Of a stretch of 64,000 nt of DNA, positions 62,148 through 64,000 are shown piece by piece. A model generated the notes under the pieces. That model did no database searches, was not told where the DNA came from, and saw nothing but the letters and a program-made list of their open reading frames with translations. Made by a program: the position numbers and the translations under genes. This stretch comes from Streptomyces sp. LBL. GTDB taxonomy: Bacteria; Actinomycetota; Actinomycetes; Streptomycetales; Streptomycetaceae. Every line of letters starts with the position of its first letter. Position 1 is the first letter of the stretch. The DNA lies in contig NZ_JARXYX010000001.1 of assembly GCF_029893585.1 (NCBI RefSeq), positions 310,001 through 374,000 on the forward strand. Reading direction: 5' to 3'.

Positions 62148-64000
62148 TCAGCCGTCGGACTCAGACGACGGGATGTAGGCGCCGGGCACGTCCTTCGGCG
62201 CGAAGATCTTGTCCTCGCCCGGGTACGGCTTCTTCCAGCCGTGCGTCTGGTACCACGTGAAGTGGTTCATCTGCGCGGGGTTGGCATAGTCGGGCACGGC
62301 GTTCGGCCCGGTCAGCCGCTGCTTCGACTTCCAGGTGTCCCACTGCGACGCGAGCGCCTGCTCATCCGCCGGCACCTTGGCCGACGGCACGGCAGCCGCA
62401 CTCGGGTCCTGCCGCGCCGGGGTGTCCACGCCGCAGGCGGGCGGGGTCTTCAGACCGTCGGTCAGCGGGATCCGGTTGGGCAGCGCCTTGAACGGCGTGT
62501 AGACCGGGCGCGGGGTGAACGCCCCACGCATCGGGCTGGCCGCGCTGTCCTTCTGGTTCATCGGGTGGATCCCGAGGATCTGCTCGATGGTCCGGATCAT
62601 CGTGATCTGCGAGTAGTAGTGGTTGTCCACGGTGCCGCGCTGGGCCCAGGGGCTGATGATCTGGACCGGGGCACGGTGGCCGTCGACGTGGTCGAGGCCG
62701 GCCTGGGAGTCGTCCTCGACGACGAAGATCGCCGAGTCCTTCCAGTACTTGCTGTGAGAGATCTCGTCGACGATCCGGCCGGTCGCGAGGTCGTTGTCCG
62801 CGACCTGCGCCGGCGCGTTCGCCGGGCCGCCGGTGTGGTCGCTGGAGAGCCAGAACATGTTGAGGTTCGCCGGCCCGTTCTTCTTGAAGTCCTGCTTCCA
62901 GATCTCGGACCGGTAGATGTCCGGGACGCTGGTGTCGAACTTCGGGAAGCCGGGCACCGACACGCTGTTGAGCGACGGGATCGGCGAGGACGAGTTCAGC
63001 GGGTAGGCGGTGTCCTGCCCGGTCGCCGCCATGTTCTTGGAGTCGCAGTACAGGTTCTGCCAACTCGCGTCCGGCGGTTTGGTCAGGAACTGCTGGAACT
63101 CACCGAAGTCCCGCACGGACTTTCCGACCGCCTGCGCACCGGTCCACAGGAAGCCGGTCCGCTGGTGACCGAGAGCGTCGTCCTCGGTGTCGTAGCTGCG
63201 CTGGTACTCGCCGGCCGAGGACTCGGTGTACTCCGGATCGTCGGCCTGCATCAGCCAGTTGTGGCCCTCGGCGGAGTTCGTGCCGATGTCGTACGTGTTG
63301 TCGTACAGACCGAACTGTTCGGCCATGGCGTGCTGGTTCGGCGTCACGTTCTCGCCGAACTCCGCCAGCGACGGGTCGCCGTTGCCCTTCGTGACGTCAC
63401 CGAAGAGCTGGTCGTAGGTCCGGTTCTCCTTGACGATCAGGAAGACGTGCTTGATCGTCGACGGGTCGCCGAGCCGCTGCGGAACCGGCACCGGCTTCGC
63501 GTGGCTCACGCCCTTGGTCTGCGTGACCGAGCCGCCGGTCCAGCCGTTCTGCTGGAAGACCTTGGCCGTCTGGGACTTGACGACGCCGTCGCTCGGCAGC
63601 GTGAACCGCTGCAGGCTCGACGTGGTGTCGTGCGTGGCGTGCCCGGCGCCGGTGGTGGGACGGCGGGCGTCGATGCCACGGGTGTTGGAGACGACCACCT
63701 TGTCGCCGACGGTGGCGATCTCCGCGGGGAAGTAGTCCGTCGGGAGCAGGCCCACGTAGCTGACCGGCTCCTGCGGGCTCGAGTACCGGTAGACGGCGAC
63801 CGCGTTGGCGCGGCCCAGCGTCACCAGCAGGTGACCGTCGTCGGTGAGCGTCACCGCGTCGGGCTCGTAGCCCACCGACGCCTCCGGCCACGGCTGGGTG
63901 GCGATGGTCTGCACGACCTTGTCGCTCGCCGTGTTGATGACCGACACGTCGTTGGTGGCCGTGTTGGTGACGAACAGCGCGCCCTTCTTGGCGTACAGTG
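62148..64000 (-). CDS. YncE beta-propeller / phosphoesterase fusion protein, 5' end outside window
   Basis: The visible 617 residues read continuously to the right edge: KKGALFVTNTATNDVSVINT and VVQTIATQPWPEASVGYEPD belong to a YncE-type beta-propeller. From about HVFLIVKENRTYDQLFGDVT the second half is the phosphoesterase (phospholipase C / acid phosphatase) family, with NAEGHNWLMQADDPEY-like and HTGGPANAPAQVADNDLA blocks, VDGHRAPVQIISPWA and a proline-rich tail. The family is usually exported and hydrolyses phosphate esters or phosphodiesters. The true start lies beyond 64000; the ATG at 63947 is internal to the propeller. Confidence 0.9.
   Translation of the reverse strand, partial: LYAKKGALFVTNTATNDVSVINTASDKVVQTIATQPWPEASVGYEPDAVTLTDDGHLLVTLGRANAVAVYRYSSPQEPVSYVGLLPTDYFPAEIATVGDKVVVSNTRGIDARRPTTGAGHATHDTTSSLQRFTLPSDGVVKSQTAKVFQQNGWTGGSVTQTKGVSHAKPVPVPQRLGDPSTIKHVFLIVKENRTYDQLFGDVTKGNGDPSLAEFGENVTPNQHAMAEQFGLYDNTYDIGTNSAEGHNWLMQADDPEYTESSAGEYQRSYDTEDDALGHQRTGFLWTGAQAVGKSVRDFGEFQQFLTKPPDASWQNLYCDSKNMAATGQDTAYPLNSSSPIPSLNSVSVPGFPKFDTSVPDIYRSEIWKQDFKKNGPANLNMFWLSSDHTGGPANAPAQVADNDLATGRIVDEISHSKYWKDSAIFVVEDDSQAGLDHVDGHRAPVQIISPWAQRGTVDNHYYSQITMIRTIEQILGIHPMNQKDSAASPMRGAFTPRPVYTPFKALPNRIPLTDGLKTPPACGVDTPARQDPSAAAVPSAKVPADEQALASQWDTWKSKQRLTGPNAVPDYANPAQMNHFTWYQTHGWKKPYPGEDKIFAPKDVPGAYIPSSESDG

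Overview
The window is high-GC actinobacterial DNA and almost certainly comes from a Streptomyces chromosome. The evidence is codon use with G or C at nearly every third position, GTG and TTG starts, Tat-secreted glycoside hydrolases, a WhiJ/DUF397/AbaA-type trio, several RsbW/STAS/PP2C regulators, a streptogrisin-like protease and the DUF6629 family. There are no rRNA, tRNA, CRISPR or intact mobile elements. The mix looks like accessory or arm DNA: secreted polymer-degrading enzymes, private regulators and broken gene fragments.

Layout. 0-13 kb: IclR regulator, membrane PP2C phosphatase, secreted PL7 alginate lyase, GH106-type enzyme, secreted clan-A hydrolase with CBM35-like modules, and a LacI regulator divergent from a GH36 alpha-galactosidase. 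12.6-20 kb: YceI protein, then a decayed xylose-type ABC locus (permease tail plus two pieces of a XylF-like binding protein) surrounding a large GAF/PAS/PP2C/ATPase protein, then a STAS protein, an HTH protein and a secreted serine protease. 20-33 kb: lipase, DUF6629, argG with an ARG box, GNAT, VOC, a short DrrC-like UvrA homologue, polysaccharide deacetylase and a secreted GH5 enzyme. 33-43 kb: signalling and housekeeping genes (STAS/RsbW pair, DUF952, GlsB/YeaQ, OsmC, SAM methyltransferase, WhiJ/DUF397/AbaA-like trio, ABC exporter with PadR regulator). 44-54 kb: a three-gene operon GH146-GH106-GH78 for removal of arabinose and rhamnose from plant cell-wall polymers. 54-64 kb: coiled-coil protein, YfhO-type membrane protein, MarR, a TetR-ADH-SDR operon, a suspicious poly-G/poly-C tract, and a YncE/phosphoesterase protein cut by the right edge.

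How the parts connect. An inverted repeat with arms ATTGAA and TTCAAT and a 3-4 bp centre lies upstream of the IclR gene (54-69), just after the promoter of the first GH106 gene (3313-3328), and upstream of the GH146 operon (43969-43983, with a degenerate copy at 44154-44169). In both hydrolase promoters a TTGAC(C/G) -35 box, a 17-18 bp spacer and a TAnnnT -10 box precede the repeat by about the same distance. This suggests one regulon controlling two loci 40 kb apart; the IclR protein is the obvious but unproven candidate regulator. The LacI/alpha-galactosidase pair has its own double operator (GTGACCGGTCAC twice). Further palindromes sit before the PadR, TetR, protease and argG genes. Several genes have a TAnnnT-like -10 box ending six or seven bases before the ATG, which suggests leaderless mRNAs. 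Short tandem repeats with periods of 9-10 or 18-21 bp are unusually common between genes.
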